37,167 nt of DNA from JBCCTJ01 sp039198585 (GTDB taxonomy: Bacteria; Bacteroidota; Bacteroidia; Cytophagales; Amoebophilaceae): contig JBCCTJ010000008.1 in assembly GCA_039198585.1 (NCBI GenBank), positions 1 through 37,167 on the forward strand. The letters are read 5' to 3'. Within the stretch, counting starts at the first letter, position 1. Every line of letters begins with the position of its first letter. The notes under the pieces were generated by a model that did not search any database, had not been told where the DNA came from, and saw nothing but the letters and a program-made list of their open reading frames with translations. Both the position numbers and the translations under genes were made by a program. Below, one piece after another: positions 24,591 through 33,053 of the stretch.

Positions 24591-25718
24591 ATGAAATCAA
24601 GATTGTATTACATTACTATTTTTCTGATTTCCACAATTGGGTTGAATGGTATACAGAAAAGAGAAATAACAATCAATAATTCCCCTATAACATCTGTTTT
24701 AAATGGAACTTCCACTTTTAAACTTCCACAAAATAGTAAGTTTGTACGTGATATATGGCAAGGTTTAGGGATAGGTTTTCTTGCTACTTTATGTTTGCAG
24801 GGTGTTATTTCTCTGACATCACCGGCATGCTCACTAGAGAGTAAGTATCAGGTTGGCAATGAAGCTACAGGTGAACCAGTGGGGCTAAAATTCGGATGGA
24901 TTGCCCTTAAGTATACTAGTTTTTATACAGTGTTGCATACTTTAAGCGGACTACTAATTAGAAAAGGATTGGGCCACCTGGAAGTGGTTACTAGATATCA
25001 AGAGATCTTTCAATACATCCTATCACTTTTTTTTAGCTTTATTATAGAAAACGATCCCAGTCTTTTTGGAGAAGCGATTTCCCTTTATACAGTAAGTTAT
25101 TTCTTCGTAGCAATAATAATCTTTAAGTTACTTCGATTATTTATAACTGATTCTTCAGACGTAACACATAGTGTAAAAAAAAATAGCTATTTACAACGAT
25201 CTTCTATTTTTCATACAGTTAGCATTAGTTTTCCTGGTTTAGATGATTTTTCCTATGGCGCACTAATCGGTCTTTTACAAGGAATTTCTCATTTTTTTGC
25301 CTATGAATATAGAACATCTGAATATTATGCTTTAACTTGGAATGTCATTTTGTATATGATCATTCAAGGAATATCTTGCTGGACAATTTCCTTAGTCCAA
25401 AAGCAAGGGTTTAAAGGAGTTCTTATCATACAAGACAATAATGAATTATTTAAAATTACAGCAATGGCTATTTGGTCATTTATCATGGGTACTACTATAT
25501 TAGATAAATCTAATAAAGATGCAGCACTGCACACTATAATAACTTACTCATTCCCTATTTTTATGATAGTATTCTTGAATTTACTGAATAGCATACTACA
25601 ATATGAAGAGTATGAGGTACAAATAACGGACAAAGTACCTAGCCAAGAAGAATCTAAAGAAAGAAAAGAAGAGTCTAGCGAAAACCTAGAAAATACAAAA
25701 GAAGAAAAAGCTGCATAA
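24591..25718 (+). CDS. Polytopic membrane protein of unknown function with charged C-terminal tail
   Basis: A 375-aa protein starting at ATG 24591; an earlier in-frame TTG would add 19 residues. I do not recognise the family. There is a hydrophobic N-terminal segment (about 5-20), then about eight likely membrane helices. Two halves look related: a GxGxxxG-rich helix then a Trp/Tyr helix (IWQGLGIGFLATLCLQGVIS ... FGWIALKYTSFY), recurring as FSYGALIGLLQGISHFFAYE ... YALTWNVILYMII. This hints at an internal duplication, as in many carriers or intramembrane enzymes. Residues about 340-375 are almost all Glu, Lys and Ser and would be cytosolic. No catalytic motif is obvious. It stands alone between rng and a degenerate region, and base composition is like its neighbours. 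Confidence 0.75.
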   Translation: MKSRLYYITIFLISTIGLNGIQKREITINNSPITSVLNGTSTFKLPQNSKFVRDIWQGLGIGFLATLCLQGVISLTSPACSLESKYQVGNEATGEPVGLKFGWIALKYTSFYTVLHTLSGLLIRKGLGHLEVVTRYQEIFQYILSLFFSFIIENDPSLFGEAISLYTVSYFFVAIIIFKLLRLFITDSSDVTHSVKKNSYLQRSSIFHTVSISFPGLDDFSYGALIGLLQGISHFFAYEYRTSEYYALTWNVILYMIIQGISCWTISLVQKQGFKGVLIIQDNNELFKITAMAIWSFIMGTTILDKSNKDAALHTIITYSFPIFMIVFLNLLNSILQYEEYEVQITDKVPSQEESKERKEESSENLENTKEEKAA

Positions 25719-25784
25719 ACGATATTAAAAATATTTTTAGGATCATTCAAATTCAAGTCCAGAGGTTGGCATACTAACTGCTAC

Positions 25785-25962
25785 GGGATTCTATTAACAT
25801 TTTTTAGATAAGAAAGGCTGATAAAAATTGCAAAAATCCCAGAAAATGAAAAAAGTACCCCAAATCGGTGATTTTTACCTCTTTTTTTGCTTATAGATAT
25901 AAATCGGAAACCTTCTTTAGACTCACATGGAATGTTTTTTAACAAAAATATCTCTACTTTTG
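25785..25962 (+). repeat. MITE-like interspersed repeat, copy 2
   Basis: Same family and orientation as 14379-14565: GATTCTATTAACATTTTTTAG, AAAATGAAAAAAGTA, ATCGGTGATTTTTACC, GCTTATAGATAT, AGACTCACATGGAATGTTTT. It lies 67 bp after the stop of the membrane protein. Confidence 0.75.
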
Positions 25963-26366
25963 ACAGCACCTAACTAGTTGCTAGTATCAGGCCAAAAAAT
26001 TGACTAGCAGCCATGTACTTGCATGAACAAATCCAACAGTTGGTGAATGGCTCTCAAGATCTCATGGTTCATTATGATTCACTTAACTAGCAGTATCAAG
26101 CAAGGGCTTTTGTGGTTATCCTCTTGCTACCTACCTACTATCTCATTTGTCTACAAATAGAGTGTCAGTAATAAAAAAATAGTCTAAAAAACTACCTAGT
26201 TTTGATCTAATCTATTAAATAAGAGGTATTTTTATATGTAGCAATACCCCGGAATTCAAATACATAGCTAAAAAATGGGAGTATTTGATTAAACATCATG
26301 TACAAGATACAGCAAACTTCGAGTTTTCAATTATTTTTCTGATTTTTTCTTTCTTAAGACTTAGAG
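25963..26366. other. Non-coding stretch
   Basis: A 25-codon open frame (ATG 26011) is the only notable item, and I cannot assign it. The rest is AT-rich and stop-dense in all frames. Confidence 0.4.
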
Positions 26367-26643
26367 AGGCAAGATCCATTGTTTTTTGAAACCAATATAG
26401 CAAAGATGTATAAATCCATAGCTTTTAAGAAAATCATAAAGGCTATGGATCTTAAAGATAGTAAAAAAGGGCCTACATCTATTTTCCCACCTAAAGGCAA
26501 AGTAGCTTTTATATTGCTTAAATCTTACAGTCAAGCTTCTGACAAGAGGGCTGATTGACCAAGTCAATGTCAAGATCTTCTACTATCACTTCTTTTGTAA
26601 AATTCGGATTTCAGCAGGAGAGCAACTAAAGCATCACAATCAA
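26367..26643 (+). pseudogene. N-terminal fragment of an IS1182-like transposase
   Basis: The plus-strand reading is KIIKAMDLKDSKKGPTSIFP, then PPKGKVAFILLKSYSQASDK, one extra G causing a frameshift, then LIDQVNVKIFYYHFFCKIRI and SAGEQLKHHN. This corresponds to the DUF772-type N-terminal domain of IS1182/IS5-like transposases (blocks like GRxAxxxxxLLK, SDRxLxxxLxxNxxxxxFCGI). It breaks off at 26643 against the ABC-ATPase remnant, so it marks the deletion junction. It may be the missing half of the remnant type seen at 17662-18350. Confidence 0.6.
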
Positions 26644-26653
26644 TTATACGTTA

Positions 26654-27150
26654 CCAAAAAAAGCACTTTAGAGGAATGTATCATGCTCATAGCCACATCG
26701 AGTCTACGCTGTTGCCCTTGAATAGAGGTACTCACGAGGCGCATGGTATAGCCTTCTAAGGAAAAGAGCTGGATCACTTTTTGAGTGACTTCTTGAGCAG
26801 CATTTTGATTCATTCCATAGAGTCGTGCTTATAAAATGAGATTTTCATATCCTGTAGCATTCCTATCAGCTCCTCTCTTCTGACTCACAAGCCCACTATG
26901 CTTTCTAACCTTGTGAGACTGCGTTTTGATCGAATAGTCCGCTACAAATGCTTTCTCCTCTTCGATGGGCAGTAAAGTAGTAAGTAGTCAGCATACGCAA
27001 AGTAGTTATCTTGCCAGCTCCGTTGGGACCTAAGAAGCCAAATATTTCCCTTTCATTAACTTCAAGATTCACACATTTCACTGCCTCTACAGCATTTCTT
27101 TGTGCATAAAAGTTTTTTTTGAGCTGATAGGTCTGCATGATAGGTTTCAT
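26654..27150 (-). pseudogene. Truncated ABC-transporter ATPase (DrrA-like), inactivated
   Basis: ATG 27150 (minus) opens MKPIMQTYQLKKNFYAQRNA. Walker A is GPNGAGKIT, where the Thr/Ser after Lys has become Ile. After a stop near 26907 the frame shifts and gives SQKRGADRNATGYENLIL, ARLYGMNQ, and a damaged signature STSIQGQQRRLDVAMSMIHS (expected STYSGGMRRRLDVA). The frame ends in KVLFL exactly where Walker B (LFLDEPT) should follow. The 3' half is gone, replaced by the transposase fragment. It was probably an efflux-type ABC ATPase of the daunorubicin-resistance subfamily; no permease remains. Confidence 0.8.
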
Positions 27151-27291
27151 ATTTTCGAAAAATAATGCTCAAATGTAAAAGTATTTGGAAGACACTCTAG
27201 CAACTACTACATTTGAGCAAAAAAATAAGTATTCATAAAAAATATATTCTTTTATTTATATATAATTAATATTGACTGGTAGTGCAAACAT

Positions 27292-28280
27292 TTATCCTAC
27301 TTCTAATAATAGTATATCTGAAAAAGAAAAAAATTTCTTTGAGTTGATTAAAAATAATAAGTATGATGACGTTAAAAAAGTATTACACAGAGATTCATCT
27401 TAGCCAACATTCAAGATGATTAACAGTATACTCCTTTTTATTAGCAATAAAAAGGAGTAACGAAAATCTAAAAATGGCTAATCTTTTATATAAAAAAGGA
27501 GCAAATATCAATTTTAAGTACGTAAATGGAGCTACAGCCTTCATAAAATCATGCATCAATATTCTATTATATAAGGTTAATTCGTAGAACAAAAAAGCTA
27601 AAAAAAGAAAATTAAACCCTTGTTAGATTCAGAAGTAGGGAAAAAAATCGACGTCCTTATTAAATAAATTATATTCAAAAGTACAAAAAATTTTTATGTT
27701 TTCATGATACTCAAATAAAACAACGCGTGATGTAAACCCTTTTAAAAAGGTAAACAATGAGTTTATCAATAAGGCCAATTTTTTAGTAATAAATGGATGT
27801 GACTTGAATGTACTAAGATCTGGCACTACTTTTTTTATTATGTATTTAAATTTGGAGTTTTTGAGCAATTAGCAAAATATAATCATGAGTAATGCTTTGC
27901 CTTATTTCAACTATGCCTGTAGAGAGGTTTTAATTCTACTTTTTCACGCGTTTATGAAAATAAAGAAACTAAATCCATTAAGGGTTTGATTATTGAAAAG
28001 TCAAATGATAATTGTAAAATGTATAGCTCCTATCTTCCCTTCATAGAATGGAAAAAATCGGAAACTTTAATAACTGGGGATATGCAAGAAAAGAGCTGAA
28101 AACAACAGGTTATAAGAATGCATTACCTAGGACTATTTTTTTAGTTGCCCTGAATTATTTTCATGGTATTCAGTTGCCCCAACAATGAGCATCTTAGAAA
28201 GAAAACTAGCAGTCTATAAAAATTTATTTAGTATATTTTTTGAATTTGCGCTAGTTGATTATGTACAAGCAATAACAAAT
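27292..28280 (+). pseudogene. Degenerate ankyrin-repeat-like protein gene
   Basis: FFELIKNNKYDDVKKVLHRD (from about 27340) and ANLLYKKGANINFKYVNGAT (from 27477) fit the ankyrin pattern of a charged leader then LLxKGANINxxxxNGxT. They lie in different frames with stops between. Further open segments, such as SRVYENKETKSIKGLIIEKS (about 27950) with about 53 codons, suggest a longer original protein, but I cannot name that part. Ankyrin proteins are frequent effectors in this bacterial group. The 3' boundary is approximate. Confidence 0.5.
27430..27458. repeat. 13-bp perfect hairpin inside the ankyrin pseudogene
   Basis: ACTCCTTTTTATT (27430-27442) and AATAAAAAGGAGT (27446-27458) pair perfectly around a 3-nt loop. 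It interrupts the ankyrin-like reading. Confidence 0.6.
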
Positions 28281-28628
28281 TAAAAACATCACTTACAAAT
28301 TTCATCGTTCTTCATTAGCGGTTTTTATATCAAGAGTAATAGAAAATAATCAATGTATTCAGTATGAACATTTTACGATATTCGATCAAACAATAAAGCG
28401 TGTTTCTTTTTTCTTTGGTTATCTTTTTTGCAAAAGGAAGCGGTGATAAGGTCATCAAAATAGCAGGTTATTTGTACAAATTTGTTTTTTTTAGTCATTT
28501 ATTAAGAATCTAAATATTATGATTAAGCAGCTGGTTAACTCCAAGCAGCTCCTTTTCTCCCATTGTTATTCTAGCATCGTGGAAAATATACTCAAAGGAG
28601 GGAGCTATTTCTATGCTTATTTCTACTC

Positions 28629-28671
28629 CTTTTAATTGCATAACTACATCTTATAGTTATGCAATTAAAAG
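28629..28671. repeat. 18-bp perfect hairpin beside MITE-like copy 3
   Basis: CTTTTAATTGCATAACTA (28629-28646) pairs perfectly with 28654-28671 around a 7-nt loop. It lies 12 bp before the inverted repeat copy at 28683. It could be a transposon end or a 3' hairpin; no gene can be assigned nearby. Confidence 0.65.
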
Positions 28672-28682
28672 AAATAGGGAGA

Positions 28683-28878
28683 GTCAGAAATAGATACATT
28701 TTTGTTTAAAAAAATTTTCTATGTAAGCTCTAGAGAAGGTTTTCCGTTCATGTCCATAAGTAAAAAAAGAGGTAAAATTCACCGCTTTTGGGTACTCTTT
28801 TCATTTTCGGATATTTTTACAACTTTTATCTAGAAAAATGTTACTAGAATCGCCTAACAGCTATTTTTCAATGATTTC
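28683..28878 (-). repeat. MITE-like interspersed repeat, copy 3 (inverted)
   Basis: Reverse complement of the family at 14379-14565. It shares with copy 4 the longer end CGCCTAACAGCTATTTTT, whose counterpart in copy 1 is AAAAAGTAGCTCTATATGCG. There is no gene inside it. Between it and the HTH gene (to 29132) I see only AT-rich DNA with two short direct repeats (CATATATATTG). Confidence 0.75.
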
Positions 28879-29132
28879 TACAGTTTTTTATCCTCCTTCC
28901 TGACCCGAAATAAATAAAAAATGAAGTCTGGTATACATGAGTACCTTAATTACTTATGGATTTTATTATTTAGTTTACTTTTTTTTGTTCAAAACAAAAC
29001 ATATATATTGCTCTCATCGTTTTTTTATTCGCAATAAATCATATATATTGACCCGCGGGATAGTAGATACAGCATTGTAATGTGGTAATTATGTCGGTTT
29101 AGGTAGCTTCACTTATCCCCAAAACACTTATT

Positions 29133-29546
29133 ATGAACAAACGTCACAAAGGTCAAATAATAGAGAAAGTTGTTAGGGGTAGTGGCTATACGCTAGTGCA
29201 AGTAGCTAAGAGAGTAGGTGTTAGTAGAAGTACACTATATAACGCTTTCGAACAAGAAAGTCTTAATAGCAGTTTTATCACCAAGTTAGGAAGAGTTATT
29301 CACTATGATTTTAGGAAAGATTTTCCTGAGTTAGCTGAAGATGAAGGGTATATGGATCTTGATGATCAGCTAGAGCAGTACAAAAGAAAAATAGAAAGAG
29401 AGTTATCAGAAGTCCAAAAAAAATATTATCAAGTTTTGGAGGAGTACAATAAACTTCTTCATTTTTTAGTACGGATAGCTAACAACAGTGATCTTTATAC
29501 ACTTAAAAAAGAAATTAGTCGATTCACAGAGGGAAAAGAGTTTTAA
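29133..29546 (+). CDS. Small helix-turn-helix protein with C-terminal coiled coil
   Basis: A 137-aa protein starting at ATG 29133. Residues about 18-60 form an XRE-like helix-turn-helix (TLVQVAKRVGVSRSTLYNAF then a third helix FITKLGRVI). Residues about 75-115 are Glu/Lys-rich with heptad character (DLDDQLEQYKRKIERELSEV), suggesting a dimer. It probably binds DNA as a dimeric transcription factor. The partner and target are unknown, and no operator can be defined upstream. It stands alone between degenerate DNA and a tRNA gene, yet its frame is intact, so it seems to be under selection. A phage- or plasmid-derived repressor is an alternative origin. Confidence 0.8.
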   Translation: MNKRHKGQIIEKVVRGSGYTLVQVAKRVGVSRSTLYNAFEQESLNSSFITKLGRVIHYDFRKDFPELAEDEGYMDLDDQLEQYKRKIERELSEVQKKYYQVLEEYNKLLHFLVRIANNSDLYTLKKEISRFTEGKEF

Positions 29547-29712
29547 ATAATTTTACCTTCAATTTACTAGGCTAAATAAGAATTCTTTTAACCTATTTTT
29601 TTGTTTATATTTTTGAAAATTTATTACCTTTTCGTAGATTCGCAGGATTCTTGCAAATTATCGTCTTTGCTACATACATATATGTGTATCAGAAACTAGT
29701 TAGAGTCTTTTG

Positions 29713-29786
29713 GGGCCTATAGCTCAGTTGGTTAGAGCACCTGACTCATAATCAGGGGGTCTCAGGTTCAAGTCCTGATGGGCCCA
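29713..29786 (+). tRNA. tRNA-Ile2 (anticodon CAT, lysidine type); tRNA-Met less likely
   Basis: A 74-nt cloverleaf: acceptor GGGCCTA / TGGGCCC, D-arm GCTC/GAGC, anticodon stem CCTGA/TCAGG with loop CTCATAA, and T-arm TCAGG/CCTGA. The CAT anticodon alone is ambiguous. The acceptor pairs C4-G69 and C5-G68 are the features TilS uses to tell tRNA-Ile2 from elongator tRNA-Met. Only CC, not CCA, follows. Confidence 0.9.
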
Positions 29787-30245
29787 CCTTTTCCCCAAGT
29801 CAAACTTTGTTAAATACTATTAACTTCATCAAATAGCTATTTCAAAAACTTCACTTCAAAGTCAAAATCATTACCTTATTGGATTTGGATAAATAACCAG
29901 GTTCCTCAAGTCATCCATCAAAAAGCTAGAGAGACAGTCTACTTCAAAAATAAAATCTAGATTTAACTAAAATAAACTAAGGATCAGTATAGTTATACAC
30001 AATTATACAAACCAGAAACCAATCAAAAACTTGAGTACATTTCATCCAGACACCGCTACTAACCTGGGCTTTAACCTCTTAGATCTTTGCCGAAACTCTA
30101 TCTATTTTTTTATAATAAAAGACTAAGATAGACTTAAGTTTTACTTTTAATGTTAAATAGTTAATGTCATTTATTATAACTTTTTTTATGAAAAAAGGAA
30201 TTATTATTAAATATCAGACCCCCTTATTTATTAAAAAGCTTTTTA
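29787..30245. other. Intergenic stretch without a supported gene
   Basis: About 460 bp of AT-rich DNA after the tRNA. A 21-codon frame at 30188 (MKKGIIIKYQTPLF...) is the only short open frame, and I cannot support it as a gene. Confidence 0.4.
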
Positions 30246-30431
30246 GTGAGTAATTCAAACTTACCAGGGCCACGACCTAACATTGGGATTAGATTTTTAT
30301 TATCAGAGATATACACGAATGAAGAAGAACTATTTAAGTGCATGGATATAGATGAAGAAAAAACTGGGACAAGTGACCCTTGGTCTTATTTGCTATTTTG
30401 TGCTTTAATCTGTTTTGGAAAAATTTATTAA
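30246..30431 (+). CDS. Possible small hypothetical protein
   Basis: A 61-residue frame opened by GTG: an N-terminal Pro/Gly/Asn-rich part, an acidic middle, and a hydrophobic C-terminal segment (SYLLFCALICFGKIY). I recognise no family, no promoter matches, and the frame lies in a region full of debris. It could be the remnant of a longer gene. Confidence 0.25.
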   Translation: MSNSNLPGPRPNIGIRFLLSEIYTNEEELFKCMDIDEEKTGTSDPWSYLLFCALICFGKIY

Positions 30432-30519
30432 AAAATGGTATAAAAAAACTGAAAAAAGAAAAAATTAATCGCTTTTTATGTTATCTATTAGATTTTCTGC
30501 AAAAGTCGATTTACAGGTA

Positions 30520-30710
30520 ATCAGAACTAGAGACGTTTTTGTTCAAAAACATTTTATGTGAGCTATAGAGAAGGTTTCCCTTTCATGTCCATAAGCAAAA
30601 AAAGGCAAAGTTCACCGATTTTTAGTATTTTTTTCATTTTTTTGGGGGGCAATTTTTATCTAGAAAAATGTTACTAGAGTCGCCTAACAGCTATTTTTAA
30701 ATGATTTCTA
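30520..30710 (-). repeat. MITE-like interspersed repeat, copy 4 (inverted)
   Basis: Close to copy 3 and the reverse complement of copies 1 and 2. It contains GTTCAAAAACATTTTATGTG, CATGTCCATAAGC, TTCACCGATTTTTAG and ATCTAGAAAAATGTTACTAG. It lies between the small plus-strand frame and the 3' end of the minus-strand NUDIX gene, again a 3'-end position. Confidence 0.75.
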
Positions 30711-30785
30711 GAGTTTCGTACTCTTCTGGCTGCCCCTATTTACTTTTTAGACAATCCCGCGTTGACTTCACCATTTTTTTAGCAA

Positions 30786-31235
30786 TCATCGGAAATCTAT
30801 GAAGCGATAATATCGGTGATTGGAAGGTTGTTGAAGATAGGCTAATGCACTGGCCACATAAGGCAATATATTTTTAGGTAAGTTATTCAACGAAAAAAAG
30901 GCGATCCTGCCACATTTATCAGGTTCATTGTTGATAATATCTCCTTCCCAACGATCTACAATAAAGAAAGGAGATATATGCATCCCATCAGCTTCTTGTG
31001 TTTGCAGCAACATATGAAATACTAAATTATCTTCTTGAATGATAACCCCTACTTCCTCTTTTGCTTCCCGTATAGCCGTGTGGTGTACGGGTTCCCCTTC
31101 CTCAACCTTACCACTAATGATGCTATAAAAACCATTACCAAAGCTAGTATTTTGCCGTAACCCTAAAAGGACTTCATCGCCTCTTCTAATAATCAGGTTG
31201 GCGCACACGTTAAGAGCATAAGGGGATATAGCCAT
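30786..31235 (-). CDS. NUDIX hydrolase
   Basis: A 149-aa protein starting at ATG 31235; an in-frame TTG at 31274 would add 13 residues. The complete NUDIX box is present as G-KVEEG-E...REAKEEVGV, preceded by a mixed-sheet core (LIIRRGDEVLLGLRQN). The fold hydrolyses nucleoside diphosphates linked to another moiety. The family is too broad to fix the substrate, although a MutT-like clean-up of damaged nucleotides is common for this size. It lies directly downstream of glyS on the same strand with a 54-bp gap and is probably cotranscribed. No damage is visible. Confidence 0.88.
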   Translation of the reverse strand: MAISPYALNVCANLIIRRGDEVLLGLRQNTSFGNGFYSIISGKVEEGEPVHHTAIREAKEEVGVIIQEDNLVFHMLLQTQEADGMHISPFFIVDRWEGDIINNEPDKCGRIAFFSLNNLPKNILPYVASALAYLQQPSNHRYYRFIDFR

Positions 31236-31289
31236 TGGAATATTATGTTTTAATAATGATGCTAAAGATAACAAATTTGAATTACTAAT

Positions 31290-32729
31290 TTAGTACTTTA
31301 ACTTCTTTAATAGGTTTTTGAGAGCCACTTCATCATGTAAAAAACTAGATAAATCCGAAATCGGCAGTCTATGCTGATGCATGCTATCTCGCTCGCGAAC
31401 TGTAATGGTCTCATCTTGCAGCGTTTGATGGTCTACTGTGATACAGTAAGGAGTTCCAATGAGGTCTTGTCTAGTGTACCGTTTGCCAATTGATCCTCGT
31501 TCTTCATAGCTTATGGAAAAATCATAACGAATTTCTTGGTATATTTTTTTTGCGATCTTGATAAAAGGTTCTTGCTTCATGAGTGGTAGTACAGCAACCT
31601 GTATAGGACTTAGTGCCTTGGGTAGCTTGAGATAAGTACGACCCTCTTCTTGTTGGAAAGCCTCACATAACAACATCAAGATGAGACGATCACAACCTGC
31701 AGAAGTTTCAACAACATGAGGAATATAAGAACGATTTTCCTGAGGATCAAAGTAAGTCATCTTTTTTTTAGATAATTTTTCATGATTGGTGAGATCAAAG
31801 CTACCTCGTGCATGAATACCCTCTACTTCATTAGCCCCAAAAGGAAACTCATAAAGAATATCAACAGCAGCATTTGCATAGTGGGCTAGCTTTTCATGGG
31901 GATGAATACTCATCTTATGAGTAGGTATGCCTAGTACCTGATACCAGCTTTGGCGTTTATCACGCCAAGTAGCAAACCATTTTTCATCTTTTTCAGGAGG
32001 AATGAAAAACTGCATTTCCATTTGCTCAAATTCTCTCATGCGAAAGATAAATTGACGAGCAATCAGCTCATTGCGAAATGCTTTCCCGATTTGAGCAACA
32101 CCGAAAGGAAGTGATTGGCGGGTTGTCTTTTGAATATTAAGAAAATTGACAAAAATACCCTGTGCAGTCTCAGGGCGTAAGTAAACTTGACTAGTATGAT
32201 CCTGCGTAGGACCTGTATGGGTAGCAAACATTAAGTGGAGCTCTCTAGCTGATGTCCAGTGAGATGTTTTGGATATAGGGCAGACTATATGATGTTCTAC
32301 CAAAAGGCCCCGGAGTGCATCTCCATCCTGACTACTCATTGCATTGCCCATCGCAGCCATAAGCTGATTGGCTTTTGCTTCTTTACCTTGCTTTTTCCAC
32401 ACACTAACTTTTTCTTCTATTAGCTTATCAACACGGTACCGTTTGTGGGAGTCCTTATTATCAACCATCCAGTCATGGAATCCTGCAATGTGTCCTGATG
32501 CTTCCCATGTTTTTTTATTCATAAAAATAGCCGCATCAAGACCTACGATGTTTTCGTGGAGCTGTGTCATACTCTGCCACCAGAACTGCTGTAATTTTCT
32601 CTTTAATAAAGCACCCATAGGACCATAATCATAAACAGCTTGAATACCTTCATAAATTTCACTAGAAGGATACAAAAATCCATATGCTTTAGTGTGTGCT
32701 ATTAAAGATGATAACCTATTATTCGCCAT
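31290..32729 (-). CDS. glyS: Glycyl-tRNA synthetase, alpha2 (class II) type
   Basis: A 479-aa dimeric class IIa GlyRS, the type used by Bacteroidota rather than the alpha2beta2 form. Landmarks are YDYGPMGALLK near residue 33, KKTWEASGHIAGFHDW (about 72-87), LRPETAQGIFVNF (class II motif 2 region), GVAQIGKAFRNEL, EFEQMEMQFF, and motif 3 HVVETSAGCDRLIL. A C-terminal anticodon-binding domain follows (VAVLPLMKQ to the end). It starts at ATG 32729. It is slightly shorter than some homologues (about 500 residues), but no motif is missing. A -7-like TATTTTTG lies just upstream on this strand, though without a clear -33. The NUDIX gene follows. Confidence 0.96.
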   Translation of the reverse strand: MANNRLSSLIAHTKAYGFLYPSSEIYEGIQAVYDYGPMGALLKRKLQQFWWQSMTQLHENIVGLDAAIFMNKKTWEASGHIAGFHDWMVDNKDSHKRYRVDKLIEEKVSVWKKQGKEAKANQLMAAMGNAMSSQDGDALRGLLVEHHIVCPISKTSHWTSARELHLMFATHTGPTQDHTSQVYLRPETAQGIFVNFLNIQKTTRQSLPFGVAQIGKAFRNELIARQFIFRMREFEQMEMQFFIPPEKDEKWFATWRDKRQSWYQVLGIPTHKMSIHPHEKLAHYANAAVDILYEFPFGANEVEGIHARGSFDLTNHEKLSKKKMTYFDPQENRSYIPHVVETSAGCDRLILMLLCEAFQQEEGRTYLKLPKALSPIQVAVLPLMKQEPFIKIAKKIYQEIRYDFSISYEERGSIGKRYTRQDLIGTPYCITVDHQTLQDETITVRERDSMHQHRLPISDLSSFLHDEVALKNLLKKLKY

Positions 32730-32910
32730 AGTACTCTATTTAAAGTAAACAAAAATATCCTTTCTAACGCTAAAATTTACTAGATTATTAAGAAAGTAGA
32801 GTTTGTGCTTACTATACTTTCAGTAAAGCTACTACAATAGTTTTGATTCCTATATCAACCAATTGTGCTGGGTGTCATTGCGACTGTTACACACAGACTC
32901 TTCTATTTAC

Positions 32911-32941
32911 TTTGCTTTTTGCTACCCTTTTAATAGATTTG
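32911..32941 (+). promoter_or_regulatory. Putative nusA-infB promoter
   Basis: TTTG (32911-32914), a 19-bp spacer and TAGATTTG (32934-32941) form a perfect -33/-7 match, 112 nt upstream of nusA. The 324-bp glyS/nusA divergent region otherwise shows no gene. In particular I see no rimP, which usually precedes nusA. Confidence 0.6.
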
Positions 32942-33053
32942 CAAACTTCTTTTTCTACAAAAAACAAAAAACATTAGCTATCTTAATGTAGGGAAGGTAA
33001 AAGATTAAAAAGAAAATTAATAGAAATACAAAGAGGCTTAAAGAGTTAATAAG

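Noticed and set aside
29713..29786. Elongator tRNA-Met
   Set aside because: The anticodon fits, but the C4-G69 and C5-G68 acceptor pairs favour lysidine-modified tRNA-Ile2; not fully excluded.
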